Part shown: piece by piece, positions 28,014 through 37,216 of the stretch
Numbering within the stretch: the stretch's first letter is position 1
Layout: each line of letters begins with the position of its first letter
Source of the DNA: Egbenema bharatensis
GTDB lineage: Bacteria > Cyanobacteriota > Cyanobacteriia > Elainellales > Elainellaceae
Length of the DNA: 64,000 nt
Direction: 5' to 3'
Assembly (NCBI RefSeq): GCF_048077055.1
Contig: NZ_CP182236.1
Location: 2,418,001-2,482,000, forward strand
The notes under the pieces: model-generated
The model's database searches: none
What the model saw: only the letters and a program-made list of their open reading frames with translations
Told to the model about the DNA's origin: nothing
Program-made: the position numbers and the translations under genes

Positions 28014-28976
28014 TTAAAGCTGTACTGGGGTGGAGGTTCTGCCCCCAGCGGCTTCAATCCGTTCCCGGAAGTCTTCGATCGTCCGTTTCAATCCATCCTG
28101 AAGCGGAACAGTCGGTTGCCAGCCTAAGTGGGTTTTAGCCCTGGTAATATCGGGCTTACGACGACGCGGATCATCTTGTGGTAAAGGCTTAAAGTCGATC
28201 GCCACATCAGGATTCACCATTTGCTGAACCGCTTGAGCCAGTTCGAGAATCGTGTACTCATCAGGATTCCCCAAGTTCACTGGGCCGACATAGTCCCCGT
28301 TCATCATTCGCATCATGCCTTCGACGAGATCAGAGACATAGCAAAAGCTACGGGTTTGAGAACCATCGCCATAAACGGTGAGCGGTTCTCCTTTTAACGC
28401 CTGGACGATGAAATTGCTGACCACACGCCCATCGTTTTCCAGCATCCGAGGGCCGTAGGTATTAAAGATCCGAATCACGCGGATATCAACATCGTTTTGG
28501 CGATGGTAATCAAACGACAGGGTTTCAGCAACGCGCTTGCCTTCGTCGTAGCAGCTTCTAATGCCAATCGGGTTCACATTCCCGCGATAGTCCTCCGTTT
28601 GGGGATGAATTTCCGGATCGCCATAGACTTCGGATGTTGAGGCCAGAAAAAATCTTGCCTTCACCCGCTTGGCCAAACCCAGCATATTTAACGTCCCCAT
28701 CACATTGGTTTTGATGGTCTTAACCGGATTGTATTGATAATGCACAGGCGATGCCGGACAGGCCAGGTGGTAGATTTGATCCACCTCCAGGCGAATTGGC
28801 TCAGTGACATCATGCCGGACTAACTCAAAATTCGGATGATTAAACCATTTGAGGATATTTCGTTTATGTCCTGTGTAAAAGTTATCCAGGCAGATCACAT
28901 CATGATCTTGCTGCATTAAGCGATCGATGAGGTGGGAACCAATGAAGCCCGCACCACCGGTGACTAGAATTCTCAT
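28014..28976 (-). CDS. UDP-glucuronate decarboxylase (UDP-xylose synthase)
   Basis: Extended SDR enzyme, 320 residues, UXS group. NAD motif GGAGFIGSH (residues 7-15), catalytic Tyr143 and Lys147 in SCYDEGKR, and the Ser/Thr of LASTSEVYGDPE. The phrase HLACPASPVHYQYNPVKTIKTN is characteristic of UXS. It converts UDP-glucuronate to UDP-xylose. Upstream neighbour of ugd in the same operon. Confidence 0.93.
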   Translation of the reverse strand: MRILVTGGAGFIGSHLIDRLMQQDHDVICLDNFYTGHKRNILKWFNHPNFELVRHDVTEPIRLEVDQIYHLACPASPVHYQYNPVKTIKTNVMGTLNMLGLAKRVKARFFLASTSEVYGDPEIHPQTEDYRGNVNPIGIRSCYDEGKRVAETLSFDYHRQNDVDIRVIRIFNTYGPRMLENDGRVVSNFIVQALKGEPLTVYGDGSQTRSFCYVSDLVEGMMRMMNGDYVGPVNLGNPDEYTILELAQAVQQMVNPDVAIDFKPLPQDDPRRRKPDITRAKTHLGWQPTVPLQDGLKRTIEDFRERIEAAGGRTSTPVQL

Positions 28977-29289
28977 AAGCCTCTAATGCTCTGATACTTC
29001 ATAAATCAGTTCTTCAGCAAAATTGGAATCATTTTCAGAGTCCCGTTCTAGAGTTCCCCTCTGGCACTAAATCGTCACAGGAAATCTCAAATCAACAGAT
29101 TGAAACGGATCCTGGCTTTGGCTGAAAAACATAAATATTTACACTGTACGTTAGTCCTGATCGGCAAGATTTACCCCCTGAATGGGCATCAATTTATTGA
29201 ATCTTTAAATTATTTGGATCTTTACCCGTAATTTCTCGGATCTTTTATAGGAAGTTTAGTGTTCACGCAAAGCAAAACTTCTAATGCCA
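28977..29289. other. Gene-free stretch upstream of the UXS gene
   Basis: About 310 bp between the UXS start and the 3' end of dprA. AT-rich parts near 29130-29250. No repeat or clear terminator stands out. It presumably contains the promoter of the ugd/UXS pair. Confidence 0.4.
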
Positions 29290-30438
29290 TCATCCCCGCT
29301 GATAGCGCATTCCCGGCAGTTGGGTCACAAATCCCATCAGTTCCAACTGGGACAACGCACTGAGAATAGCTCCAGTTTCGAGGCCAGCCTGTTGCACAAT
29401 GCGATCGAGGTTTACCGGATCCAGGGAAACTGCTTGCAGGACAGTCTGGAGATGGGGTTCAAGCTGAATGGGGGGGTGAGGCGGCAGTTCTGGCAGCAGG
29501 GACAGTTGCTGGGTGGAGGCATTAGATCGTTGGGAAGCCCATTGCAGACTGGGCAACTCTCCTAACGCTTTCAGTAATTCCTGCTCTCCCAGAATCAAGC
29601 TTGCCCCCTGGTTCAGCAATTCTAAACAGCCTCTGACCCGAGAATTATCTAACGAACCGGGCAGGGCGTAAACCTCTCGACCATATTCGTTGGCCAGGCG
29701 AGCCGTAATCAGAGAACCCGATTTGACTGGAGCTTCCACGACTAAAGTGGCACGTGCCAACCCAGCAATAATCCGGTTGCGGCGAGGAAAATTGACCCGT
29801 TCTGGTTGTGTTCCCGCCGGATATTCACTCAGTAACAGTCCTTGGTGAACAATGTGCTTGGCTAATTCCAGATTGAACGCTGGATAAATCACATCAACGC
29901 CGGTTCCCAACACCGCGATCGTCCGTCCCTCTACGCCCAAACAACTGTGATGGGCTTCCGTATCGATTCCTTCAGCTAAGCCCGAAACAACGGTGAAGCC
30001 CGCTTGAGCCAAAGCAATACTGAGCTTGCGGGCCCAGCGTCTGCCATAATCAGACGGACGACGAGTACCGACCATAGCGATCGCCGGAGTGATGCCTTGA
30101 TTTTCCAGGGGTTCCATCCTGCCTTTGTAGTACAACACCGGCGGTGGATCTGGAATTTCCAGCAACAGTTGCGGATAATCGGCATCGGCAGGAGTCCAGA
30201 AATCTGGGTTCGATCGCATATGTTGCTGAAGGAATGATTCGGGATCAAGCCGTCTGCGTTCCTGCAAAATCACGTCGATCGTTTGCGTACCAAACCCTTC
30301 AACGGTTCTCAAATCTGAAGGTTCAGCCACCCAGGCCGCAGACAGGGTACCAAAGTGGCTTTGCAAGCGTCGAATCAGAATCGGGCCAATTCCTGGAATT
30401 TGCGCCCAGGTCAGCCAATAAGCTCGCTCTTCAACCAA
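29290..30438 (-). CDS. dprA: DNA-processing protein DprA/Smf
   Basis: Binds incoming single-stranded DNA and loads RecA during natural transformation. 382 residues with a helical N-terminal domain, then the Rossmann-like domain with conserved blocks VGTRRPSDYGRRWARKLS, SGLAEGIDTEAHH and VIYPAFNLELAKHI, and FPRRNRIIAGLARATLVVEA. A C-terminal winged-helix region (about 320-382) follows. Start is TTG (30438) with GGAGGAG four bases before; no ATG fits. Length typical of cyanobacterial DprA. Confidence 0.93.
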   Translation of the reverse strand: MVEERAYWLTWAQIPGIGPILIRRLQSHFGTLSAAWVAEPSDLRTVEGFGTQTIDVILQERRRLDPESFLQQHMRSNPDFWTPADADYPQLLLEIPDPPPVLYYKGRMEPLENQGITPAIAMVGTRRPSDYGRRWARKLSIALAQAGFTVVSGLAEGIDTEAHHSCLGVEGRTIAVLGTGVDVIYPAFNLELAKHIVHQGLLLSEYPAGTQPERVNFPRRNRIIAGLARATLVVEAPVKSGSLITARLANEYGREVYALPGSLDNSRVRGCLELLNQGASLILGEQELLKALGELPSLQWASQRSNASTQQLSLLPELPPHPPIQLEPHLQTVLQAVSLDPVNLDRIVQQAGLETGAILSALSQLELMGFVTQLPGMRYQRG

Positions 30439-30583
30439 TGGCTCCTCCCGGATGACCCATGACGAGATGACGAATGATCAGTAGTGATGGCAGTAGTAAT
30501 GGCAAAGAAATCAGTACAGTGAAACACTTCAGCTAGTGTTCCCCAGAAACACCCTAAAATGCTGCTCTTCACCATCGTGATGA

Positions 30584-31243
30584 TCAGTTCGCACCAGCCT
30601 GCTGTTTTAAGTAAGCGAACACGCTTTTATCGCCAATATCGGGGGGGATAGCTTGAAACGCTTTTCGTAAAGCAAAGACCACAAACAGAACTGCCCAGGC
30701 TGCCAGTAATCCTCGCTCTGCCACCACAGGTAAAACGCCTGTCAAATGTCCCAGGAGTAAGGTTGGCACCAGGGGGGTTAATAGCTTGGTTTCCAGGCGA
30801 TCGAAACAGAAAGCTTCCTTAAAGAAAATGCCCGTCAGTGCTGCAAAGCTAAATCCAATGCCCAGGATCGTGAGGGGGTAATGGTAAACCGTTAAAGCAA
30901 AAGGTTCCTGGCTACCGTGAGCCACCACCAGAGAGGCGATCGCCCCGATTAACCAGAAGCCCTGTAAAGCTCGGTGGAGAGGAGCCATGTAAATATGAAT
31001 GGTCAACAAGCTGACTGCCAGAGCTGCCATAAACCCGGTATAGAGTACCGTCAACGCCACCAATACAGACGGAATCGCTCCCTGCCACAGCAATAGCGTA
31101 CTGCCAATGGCAAAGCAGAGGGCTGCAATCATTAACCCAGTCCGGTAAATCACAACTCCCTGGCGATCGGTTGGCGTAATTGTAAACTCGCCAAACTGTC
31201 CCTGGTATACAGTCAGATCATCAGAGATAGTTTCAACACTCAT
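30584..31243 (-). CDS. DUF2301 integral membrane protein
   Basis: 219 residues with about seven hydrophobic segments from residue 30 to 195 and a soluble end GDKSVFAYLKQQAGAN. The pattern FFKEAFCFDRLETKLLTPLVPTLLLGHL is the DUF2301 hallmark, nearly limited to cyanobacteria and plastids. Function unknown. Separate from dprA by about 145 bp. Confidence 0.88.
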   Translation of the reverse strand: MSVETISDDLTVYQGQFGEFTITPTDRQGVVIYRTGLMIAALCFAIGSTLLLWQGAIPSVLVALTVLYTGFMAALAVSLLTIHIYMAPLHRALQGFWLIGAIASLVVAHGSQEPFALTVYHYPLTILGIGFSFAALTGIFFKEAFCFDRLETKLLTPLVPTLLLGHLTGVLPVVAERGLLAAWAVLFVVFALRKAFQAIPPDIGDKSVFAYLKQQAGAN

Positions 31244-31622
31244 AGGTCTTTTACCCTGTAACTCCTAATTAACAGGATACTCCCCTCCCTTCTCAAACCT
31301 GCGGGATCAAACCTCCACCCCACAAACACCCTCCTGTCTCCTGTTTGCTTTCGCTGAAGCAGGGCGCATAGCAGTTCGCCCCTACCGGATACGGTATTCT
31401 TTCCGCACACCGCTCACTTCTGACTCCTGACTTCTGGCTCCTGGCTCCTGACTCCCTATTCCTTAGACGGGCGAACGCAATTCGCCCCTACTTCACTCCC
31501 CACTCCCTATTCCCCATTCCCTATTCCTTAGACGGGCGAACGCAATTCGCCCCTACTTCACTCCTCACTCCCCATTCCTTAGACGGGCGAACGCAATTCG
31601 CCCCTACTTCACTCCTCACTCC
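31244..31622. other. Gene-free repeat tract
   Basis: About 380 bp between DUF2301 and PBP2. It contains ctgactcctgacttctggct-like units and three copies of a 40-base unit containing gacgggcgaacgcaattcgc and ccctacttcact (about 31466, 31535, 31582), separated by heptamers of the actccccattccct type. Many units lie in tandem; no coding frame. Confidence 0.7.
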
Positions 31623-31640
31623 TCACTCCTCACTCCTCAC
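31466..31640 (+). repeat. Tandem interspersed repeat with palindrome GGGCGAACGCAATTCGCCC
   Basis: Three copies of ttagacgggcgaacgcaatt followed by cgcccctacttcactcc, with heptamers actcctc and actcccc between them. The last part runs into the 3' end of the PBP2 gene (31623). Confidence 0.75.
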
Positions 31641-33407
31641 CCCAAAAAACGCCTTATACACCTCATGCGCCACCGGGATCGCTGTTACCCCGCCAAATCC
31701 ACCATTCTCAACAATGACGGCGATCGCAATTTGAGGAGCATCCACCGGGCCAAACCCGACGAAGAGGGCGTGCGGTTGGGGGCCCACCACTTCAGATGTT
31801 CCGGTTTTACCAGCGGTGAGTGGAATCGAACCATCGTTCAACCCTTGGGCGGTTCCCTGCTGCACCGCAGCGACTAAGCCCGATCGAATCGCGGCGATCG
31901 TTTCCGGGGAGAGTCCAGTTGCTTCCGGTTGAGTTTCTGGAGTATTCGTTTGCTGGGTCATTAAGTGAGGTTGAACCCGATACCCACCATTGGCGATCGA
32001 AGCCACCATCACCGCTAATTCCAGGGGGGTTGCCTGTACCAATCCTTGCCCGATGGATGTACTCACCGTATCCCCGCCATACCAGGGTTCACCATACAGC
32101 TCCTCCTTCTCATCAGGGGTGGGAATGATCCCACTGCCTTCACCTTCCAATCCCAGTATTGTTGTGCCGATCCCCATGCGCTGGCCCCATTTGGAAATTT
32201 CCTCTGGCCCGATAGAGAGTCCAATCTGGTAGAAAAAGGTATTGCTGCTGTAGGCCAACGCTTCCCGAAACCCGATCGCCCCATAGCCCTGCCGACTATG
32301 CTCCCAAAACTGATGATTGCCCAGGGTAATAAATGCCGATGTAGACAAAATCGAATGGGGCGAAAAGCGACCGGATTCTATGCCAGCCGCTGAAGTCACA
32401 ATCTTAAAGGTGCTTCCAGGGGGATACCCTTGCAAGGCTCGATTCAGAAAAGGATAATCCCCCTGCTGGAGTTGTTGCCATTGCGCTTCCGACACGCGAC
32501 CTGTAAAGATGCTGGGATCAAAGCTAGGAGAACTGGCCAGGACTAATACCGCTCCAGTATTGACATCGATCGCAGCCACTGCTCCCCGTCGTCCGCCCAG
32601 GGCTTGCTCGGCCGTACGCTGCATTTCCAGATCCAGGGTCAATTCCACCGTTTCCCCCCCGGTTGCCGCCTCCATGCCCAGCAGACGAATCTCCTGTCCC
32701 TTAGCATCGACCTCGACTAACCGCTGTCCCCATTTCCCTTGCAGCAGCTCATTAGCCAGCCGTTCAATGCCCATTTGTCCCACAATCATGCCATTGGGGT
32801 AAAGGGGATTCGCGTTCATATCTGCCTCAGAGGCTTCTCCGATGTAGCCGATGACATGGGCTGCTAAGGTGCGATGGGGATAGAGCCGAGTGGATCCGGC
32901 AAAGACTTCTACACCCGGTAATTGAGGAGCATATTCTGCCAGAGCAACAAATGCCTCAGGGGTAATTTGCTGACTAATGCGAACCGGCAAAGGAGAGTCA
33001 TAACCCGTTTGGGCTAATCGATCGATAATCTCCTCGGCGGGGATCTCTAGAATCTGCTGTAATCGGAAGGCGGTTGTTTGCCATTGCTGCGGGGATTGTT
33101 GCCGGGGCCACAGGTACACCCCTCGGGAAAGGCGGTTGGCGGCGATCAACTGACCCTTGCGATCGACAATGTTGCCTCGATCGGCCGACAGCGGAATGGG
33201 ACGCACCCGGTTTTGTTCCGATCGCTCGTGGTTGAGTTGCCCCTCCAGGATTTGTAGTTGCACGAGTCGAAACGTACAAACTCCCATGATGGCAGTGATC
33301 CCAAGTAGCAAGAACACCGATCGCCAGATTAATTCATCTCGACGAGACGGAGAAGAGGAGGAAGAGTTTGCCTTCCGTCGATGGGGAAAAAAGAGTCCAC
33401 TCGCCAT
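31623..33407 (-). CDS. mrdA: Penicillin-binding protein 2 (class B transpeptidase)
   Basis: 594 residues. One N-terminal span (about 27-48) anchors it; the pedestal is about 60-260 and the transpeptidase domain about 265-590. The catalytic SxxK is in YPPGSTFKIVTSAAG (about 331-334), the second motif SSN is in ALAYSSNTFFY (about 387-389) and KTGT in LTAGKTGTSEV (about 537-540). The zinc-less HMW class-B layout fits PBP2 of the elongasome better than FtsI. Works with RodA; the rodA gene is not in the window. Confidence 0.92.
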   Translation of the reverse strand: MASGLFFPHRRKANSSSSSPSRRDELIWRSVFLLLGITAIMGVCTFRLVQLQILEGQLNHERSEQNRVRPIPLSADRGNIVDRKGQLIAANRLSRGVYLWPRQQSPQQWQTTAFRLQQILEIPAEEIIDRLAQTGYDSPLPVRISQQITPEAFVALAEYAPQLPGVEVFAGSTRLYPHRTLAAHVIGYIGEASEADMNANPLYPNGMIVGQMGIERLANELLQGKWGQRLVEVDAKGQEIRLLGMEAATGGETVELTLDLEMQRTAEQALGGRRGAVAAIDVNTGAVLVLASSPSFDPSIFTGRVSEAQWQQLQQGDYPFLNRALQGYPPGSTFKIVTSAAGIESGRFSPHSILSTSAFITLGNHQFWEHSRQGYGAIGFREALAYSSNTFFYQIGLSIGPEEISKWGQRMGIGTTILGLEGEGSGIIPTPDEKEELYGEPWYGGDTVSTSIGQGLVQATPLELAVMVASIANGGYRVQPHLMTQQTNTPETQPEATGLSPETIAAIRSGLVAAVQQGTAQGLNDGSIPLTAGKTGTSEVVGPQPHALFVGFGPVDAPQIAIAVIVENGGFGGVTAIPVAHEVYKAFFGVRSEE

Positions 33408-34008
33408 GGTTGCTTCTCGTTGTGCATTCGTTAAGGGACGTAACCGAATGATTTAGGAGTGAGCCAAATGTTCAACCGAGTTTGAATGCATCTACAAAAC
33501 TGAGGTAGCCTGGATGAACTCGGATTTTACCCGATTATGTTCTCACCAGGAGACTCAACCATCAGATGCTAGACCACTCCAGGGGCTTGGTCTGGTTGTG
33601 AGAACCGGAGCATCATGGCAGGCAAAGGCGTGATTCCTTGATGACCATGAGCTTTACGGGCAGGCGCAGCACATCAAAACATTCATGCCGATCAAGAGCA
33701 TATCAAGACATCCATGATTGTCATCATGACCTGCCTTCTGGTAGTTTAACCAGAACTGTTCAATCAGATAAATAGCTTTTAAACCCTGAAGGTGGCTCGG
33801 CTTGTTCAATTCCTACGTCAATCATAACGATGGGTTTTCTAAAAAAAGGGCAATCTAAAGAAATGTCAGGATATGTTTAAGGAAGCATGAACACCGATCG
33901 GGCGTTCAGCTGCGTTTAATGTTTTTTTAATGAAACATCATGATTTTCTGAAGCAGTTTGGAAGGGTAAAGCGGAAACGCATTGATACTTCTATTTGCTT
34001 GTTGTCGT
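33408..34008. other. Gene-free stretch between PBP2 and STAS gene
   Basis: About 600 bp between two divergent genes. No coding frame or repeat of note. An AT-rich area lies at 33760-33990 (tttaatgtttttttaatgaa, then attgatacttctatt near 33981) and probably holds the promoter of the STAS gene. Confidence 0.4.
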
Positions 34009-34347
34009 ATGAACTCACTCACCATGCAGCCAAATTTTGAAGTCATCCGCCCCAGGGGCGTGCTCGATCTCACGCAAGCAAACCAACTCCGTGATCAGGT
34101 CAACGAGTTGATAAATGCGGGAGCCTCAACCGTTGTGATTAATCTTGAAGAGGTGACCTTTATGGACAGTTCTGGACTGGCAGCACTGGTCATTGCCTTG
34201 AAAACCATTCGTGCCGCAGGCAAGCAGCTTTATGTATGCTGTTTGAATGCTCAGGTCAAAATGTTGTTTGAGCTAACCAACATGACCAAAATTTTTGAGA
34301 TCTTTGAGACCCAAGATGAGGCAGTGCAGACACTGGGTACAACCTAG
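34009..34347 (+). CDS. STAS-domain anti-sigma-factor antagonist (SpoIIAA/RsbV-like)
   Basis: 112 residues from the ATG at 34009 (MNSLTMQPNF), all STAS fold. The phosphorylatable Ser lies in the block TFMDSSGLAALVIAL (about 49-63), which contains the D-S-S-G motif. Such proteins bind an anti-sigma kinase until phosphorylated. The start is uncertain: ATG at 34024 (MQPNFEVIRP) is equally possible. A PP2C-type phosphatase and an RsbW-like kinase are 5.5-7 kb away, and all may form one partner-switch. Confidence 0.88.
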   Translation: MNSLTMQPNFEVIRPRGVLDLTQANQLRDQVNELINAGASTVVINLEEVTFMDSSGLAALVIALKTIRAAGKQLYVCCLNAQVKMLFELTNMTKIFEIFETQDEAVQTLGTT

Positions 34348-34508
34348 GATTTGCTGCCTGGGATTGTAGGCGCGATCGCGGGTGGGTTGAGGTACGCAGT
34401 TTGACTATCCGACTGCCGCTGTAGAGTTGATCCCTGACTTTGCTGGGTTGACTCACCTCAACCTGTCCCCTAGGGAGCACCCCAGAAGATGAAGATTATC
34501 CGACGCTC

Positions 34509-36023
34509 TCATCGAACGGTAATCATGCCGTAGATATTTGCGTTATCCATCGTTGTGCAGCCTGCATCGGATGCCATGTTTTCCCTGAACATGGGTTGTT
34601 TTTCCAGGGAAATCACCTGGGGCGGCGAGGCAATTCCGGCTGACTCGCTTAAAGATTCTGGGAAAACAAAAATCGCTCCTCCCTTGCCCTGACTGGAGTG
34701 TGCCCCAGTTCCACCCATCGCTTCATTGCCCTCAAAAACAGTATTACTGAGAATTAAGCGGCCCGATCGCACAAACACTGCGCCGCCAAACCCACCCCCC
34801 CCACCCCCCAAGCCAATGTCGCCATCACCGCCCCCAAAACCGCCCTTTCCCGGCGTTCCTGCTTGACCTGCCCTCCCGGCTATACCGCCCGCCCCTCCCA
34901 TTCCACCACTCCCACCGCCGCCGCCAAACCCACCGTTGCCCCCGTTACCGCCGTTGCCCCCGTTCGCAATGGACTCGATCGCGTTGCCCCCGTTGCCGCC
35001 ATTCCCAGCATTGCCAAAGCCGCCAAACCCACCGCCCCCACCAAAGGCGATCGCACCGATATCTCCCTGCCCATCCCACTGACCAAAACTGCCAAAAATT
35101 CCGATCCCGCCATCTCCGCCATCTCCGCCATTCCCGCCATTGCCCCCCTGCGCGCCCCCATTCCCCCCGTTGCCGCCGTTCCCCGCATTGCCGAAGCCCC
35201 CGAATCCGCCACCGCCTGCGAAGGCAATCGTCCCAATGCCGTCCACTCCGATGCCATTCACCCCTGCGATCGCCCCGCGATTTGCTCGAAATCGGTTATG
35301 CTCACTGCCAATGGTGATGCCAATTGGACTGGAGCCAGCAGAACTGTCTTGATCTAAGCTGACTCCGTTAATGCCAAGAATCGCGCCGCGGTTAACTTTA
35401 TACTTATTCTGGCTGCTATTGACTTGAGAATGCAGAGTACTGGCACGGGTAGAGCCATTGCCCCCGATCGCTTGATTGTGGATGAAATGCACATCCTCCA
35501 AAATGACCGTCCCTTCATCAATCAGCAGTCCACCGCCCATGCCTGCCGATCCACCCGCTCCATCCTGCCCATGTTCCCCCTGAGCCAGACCATCCCGAAT
35601 CGTGAGATGACCGATCGCAACCTCGCCCTGGCTGACGGAGAAAACTCGGTGGGCATGGTTGCCGCTGATGATGTCATTTCCATCACCCGTGATGAATAAA
35701 TTGCTGGTGATGACGGGTAAGCTGCGCTGAAGCGTGATGATCCCGCTGACCTGGCTCAGGTCAATCCGATCGTCCTCTGGAGTTTGATTAGCTTGCTCGA
35801 TCGCCCACCGCAATGAACCTGTTCCACCATCACCCGTGTGCCTCACATAGATAGGCTGTGAAAGGGTGTTGAAGGAGGGCGGGATGGTTACAGGAATTAT
35901 TATAGGAATCGTTACGGGAATCGCTAAAGGAGTGGCAAATGCAAGGGAGCTAAACTTTAAATAGCATAGAAACGTGATGAATAAGTAACAAAATGCTCGG
36001 AATACTATTTTAATCTTCCACAT
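34509..36023 (-). CDS. Secreted Gly-rich beta-helix protein (PE_PGRS-like)
   Basis: 504 residues. A signal peptide-like N-terminus (about 1-31) is followed by an adhesin-type segment IYVRHTGDGGTGSLRWAIEQANQ. A right-handed beta-helix region (about 75-190) precedes a long Gly-rich zone (about 250-430) of GGNGGN and GGGGFGGFGNAGNGG units, including duplicated FGGFGNAGNGGN. A last beta-helix turn is FEGNEAMGGTG, GKGGAIFV. Similar CSLREA/choice-of-anchor proteins are cell-surface or extracellular. Function unknown. The duplicated Gly-rich units suggest recombination-prone length. Confidence 0.8.
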   Translation of the reverse strand: MWKIKIVFRAFCYLFITFLCYLKFSSLAFATPLAIPVTIPIIIPVTIPPSFNTLSQPIYVRHTGDGGTGSLRWAIEQANQTPEDDRIDLSQVSGIITLQRSLPVITSNLFITGDGNDIISGNHAHRVFSVSQGEVAIGHLTIRDGLAQGEHGQDGAGGSAGMGGGLLIDEGTVILEDVHFIHNQAIGGNGSTRASTLHSQVNSSQNKYKVNRGAILGINGVSLDQDSSAGSSPIGITIGSEHNRFRANRGAIAGVNGIGVDGIGTIAFAGGGGFGGFGNAGNGGNGGNGGAQGGNGGNGGDGGDGGIGIFGSFGQWDGQGDIGAIAFGGGGGFGGFGNAGNGGNGGNAIESIANGGNGGNGGNGGFGGGGGSGGMGGAGGIAGRAGQAGTPGKGGFGGGDGDIGLGGGGGGFGGAVFVRSGRLILSNTVFEGNEAMGGTGAHSSQGKGGAIFVFPESLSESAGIASPPQVISLEKQPMFRENMASDAGCTTMDNANIYGMITVR

Positions 36024-36056
36024 CCATCTAATGCCGATTGAAAATGACCACCGCTA

Positions 36057-36536
36057 CTATTGATAGTGGTATTGCTGCTTCTGTTGCTGATACTGATTAG
36101 AACTTTGTTGATCTCCAGAATCAAATCTATCCGATCGATAATCGCGCTGTGGCAAGGAGGGAGATCCTTGAGAACGAGTGAATTCCTGATGGGTGTCTAC
36201 CTGAACGGAAATGTTATCTTCGCGCACCCAACCTTTCTGGTAAGGCGGCTTGTCTAAACGAATGTAGCTCCACGTTTTACCTTCATTGCTGCCAGTTTGC
36301 TCCAGGATCGTAACACGATCGCCACTCATGCCATACCCAATGCGGTGCGGATGGAGGTCGGGTTTAGGGTAGATACTAATTTCATGATTTGAATCAGCCG
36401 AAAATAACAGCGCAGGTTGATTCAGATCTTGGTTACTTTGGTTGGCTGCCACCACCATTGGCGCAGGGCTAGCCCATCCAAGCAGTAGGGCGATCGTGAG
36501 TATGGTGATCGCCTGAACCATTGATTTGATCTTCAT
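36057..36536 (-). CDS. Secreted SH3b-domain protein
   Basis: 159 residues from the ATG at 36536 (MKIKSMVQAI; an ATG three codons upstream is also possible). Signal peptide (about 1-31, ending PMVVAA). One bacterial SH3 domain (about 45-108: ISIYPKPDLHPHRIGYGMSGDRVTILEQ, ending KGWVREDNIS). C-terminal tail rich in Gln/Ser/Tyr (YQQQKQQYHYQ). SH3b domains commonly bind cell wall. 33 bp upstream of the Gly-rich gene on the same strand, so the two are probably co-transcribed. Confidence 0.85.
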   Translation of the reverse strand: MKIKSMVQAITILTIALLLGWASPAPMVVAANQSNQDLNQPALLFSADSNHEISIYPKPDLHPHRIGYGMSGDRVTILEQTGSNEGKTWSYIRLDKPPYQKGWVREDNISVQVDTHQEFTRSQGSPSLPQRDYRSDRFDSGDQQSSNQYQQQKQQYHYQ

Positions 36537-36677
36537 TGTGAGCATTTGTTGGTTTTGGGAATAGACACATAACCCGGAAAGATAACCAGATGGGGGAAGT
36601 GCAGCATTGTAGACCGAGATACCCTATAAATAAGCGTCAAGTTGTATTTTTGGAGACAGATTTTTCTGCATTTCGAG

Positions 36678-36956
36678 ATGAATAGCGATAAGCGGCGTTC
36701 TTTACGCCAACGGTTACAACAACTTTACTCCTCCAGCGCATCGTTCCAGCCCAGCTTTATGAGTGCCTGGATTCGATCGCTGCGTACTGCCTGCCGCAGT
36801 TTTGCCCTGTTCATGGTTCAAAAGCCGCCACTGCGATCGAATGAGCGAGGTCAGTCTGCCTATGCTCAAAAAATTAGGCTTTATCCATATTTGCCCTCCA
36901 TCGAAGAAGAGCGAGATTGGTTAGAGAGAATCTATCAAGATGACTCAACCTTTTAA
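36678..36956 (+). CDS. Small basic protein of unknown function
   Basis: 92 residues from the ATG at 36678 (MNSDKRRSLRQRLQQLY). Arg/Ser-rich N-terminus, then a hydrophobic-aromatic segment (SFMSAWIRSLRTACRSFALFM) and an acidic C-terminus with PYLPSIEEERDWLERIYQ. A 12-codon upstream extension from TTG is possible. Not recognised. A hairpin follows at 36979-37006. Confidence 0.55.
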   Translation: MNSDKRRSLRQRLQQLYSSSASFQPSFMSAWIRSLRTACRSFALFMVQKPPLRSNERGQSAYAQKIRLYPYLPSIEEERDWLERIYQDDSTF

Positions 36957-36978
36957 CTATTTTTTTAGAATTATTTTG

Positions 36979-37010
36979 AATCCCGATTCTGCTTCATTCC
37001 GGGATTTTAG
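36979..37010 (+). terminator. Possible rho-independent terminator
   Basis: Stem AATCCCG (36979-36985) with CGGGATT (37000-37006), 14-base loop, followed by tttag. Placed 22 bp after the stop of the gene at 36678. Confidence 0.5.
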
Positions 37011-37216
37011 TTGAGTTCATCTAAGGGATACTTCGGGTTCTAATTGTCATTTTTAATACAAAAAATATCTTGCACTCGTGGGTACCGTTGATGGATGCAA
37101 ACCCAAATATTTTCTAAGTTTCTCGGCTTCTATCCACAAGGACGATCGTTCCAAGATGCCGCAACTTAGAAAGTATGCCGCATCTGTCTTAGGAACTGCC
37201 TTAGGGAAACAATACC

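Noticed and set aside
34863..35357. Long Pro/Ala frame opposite the Gly-rich gene
   Set aside because: Mirror of GGN codons (GGN opposite NCC); a known artefact of Gly-rich genes.
37017..37216. Purine or guanidine riboswitch before the purine permease
   Set aside because: I looked for conserved riboswitch motifs and found none; no clear P1 stem with the required loops.
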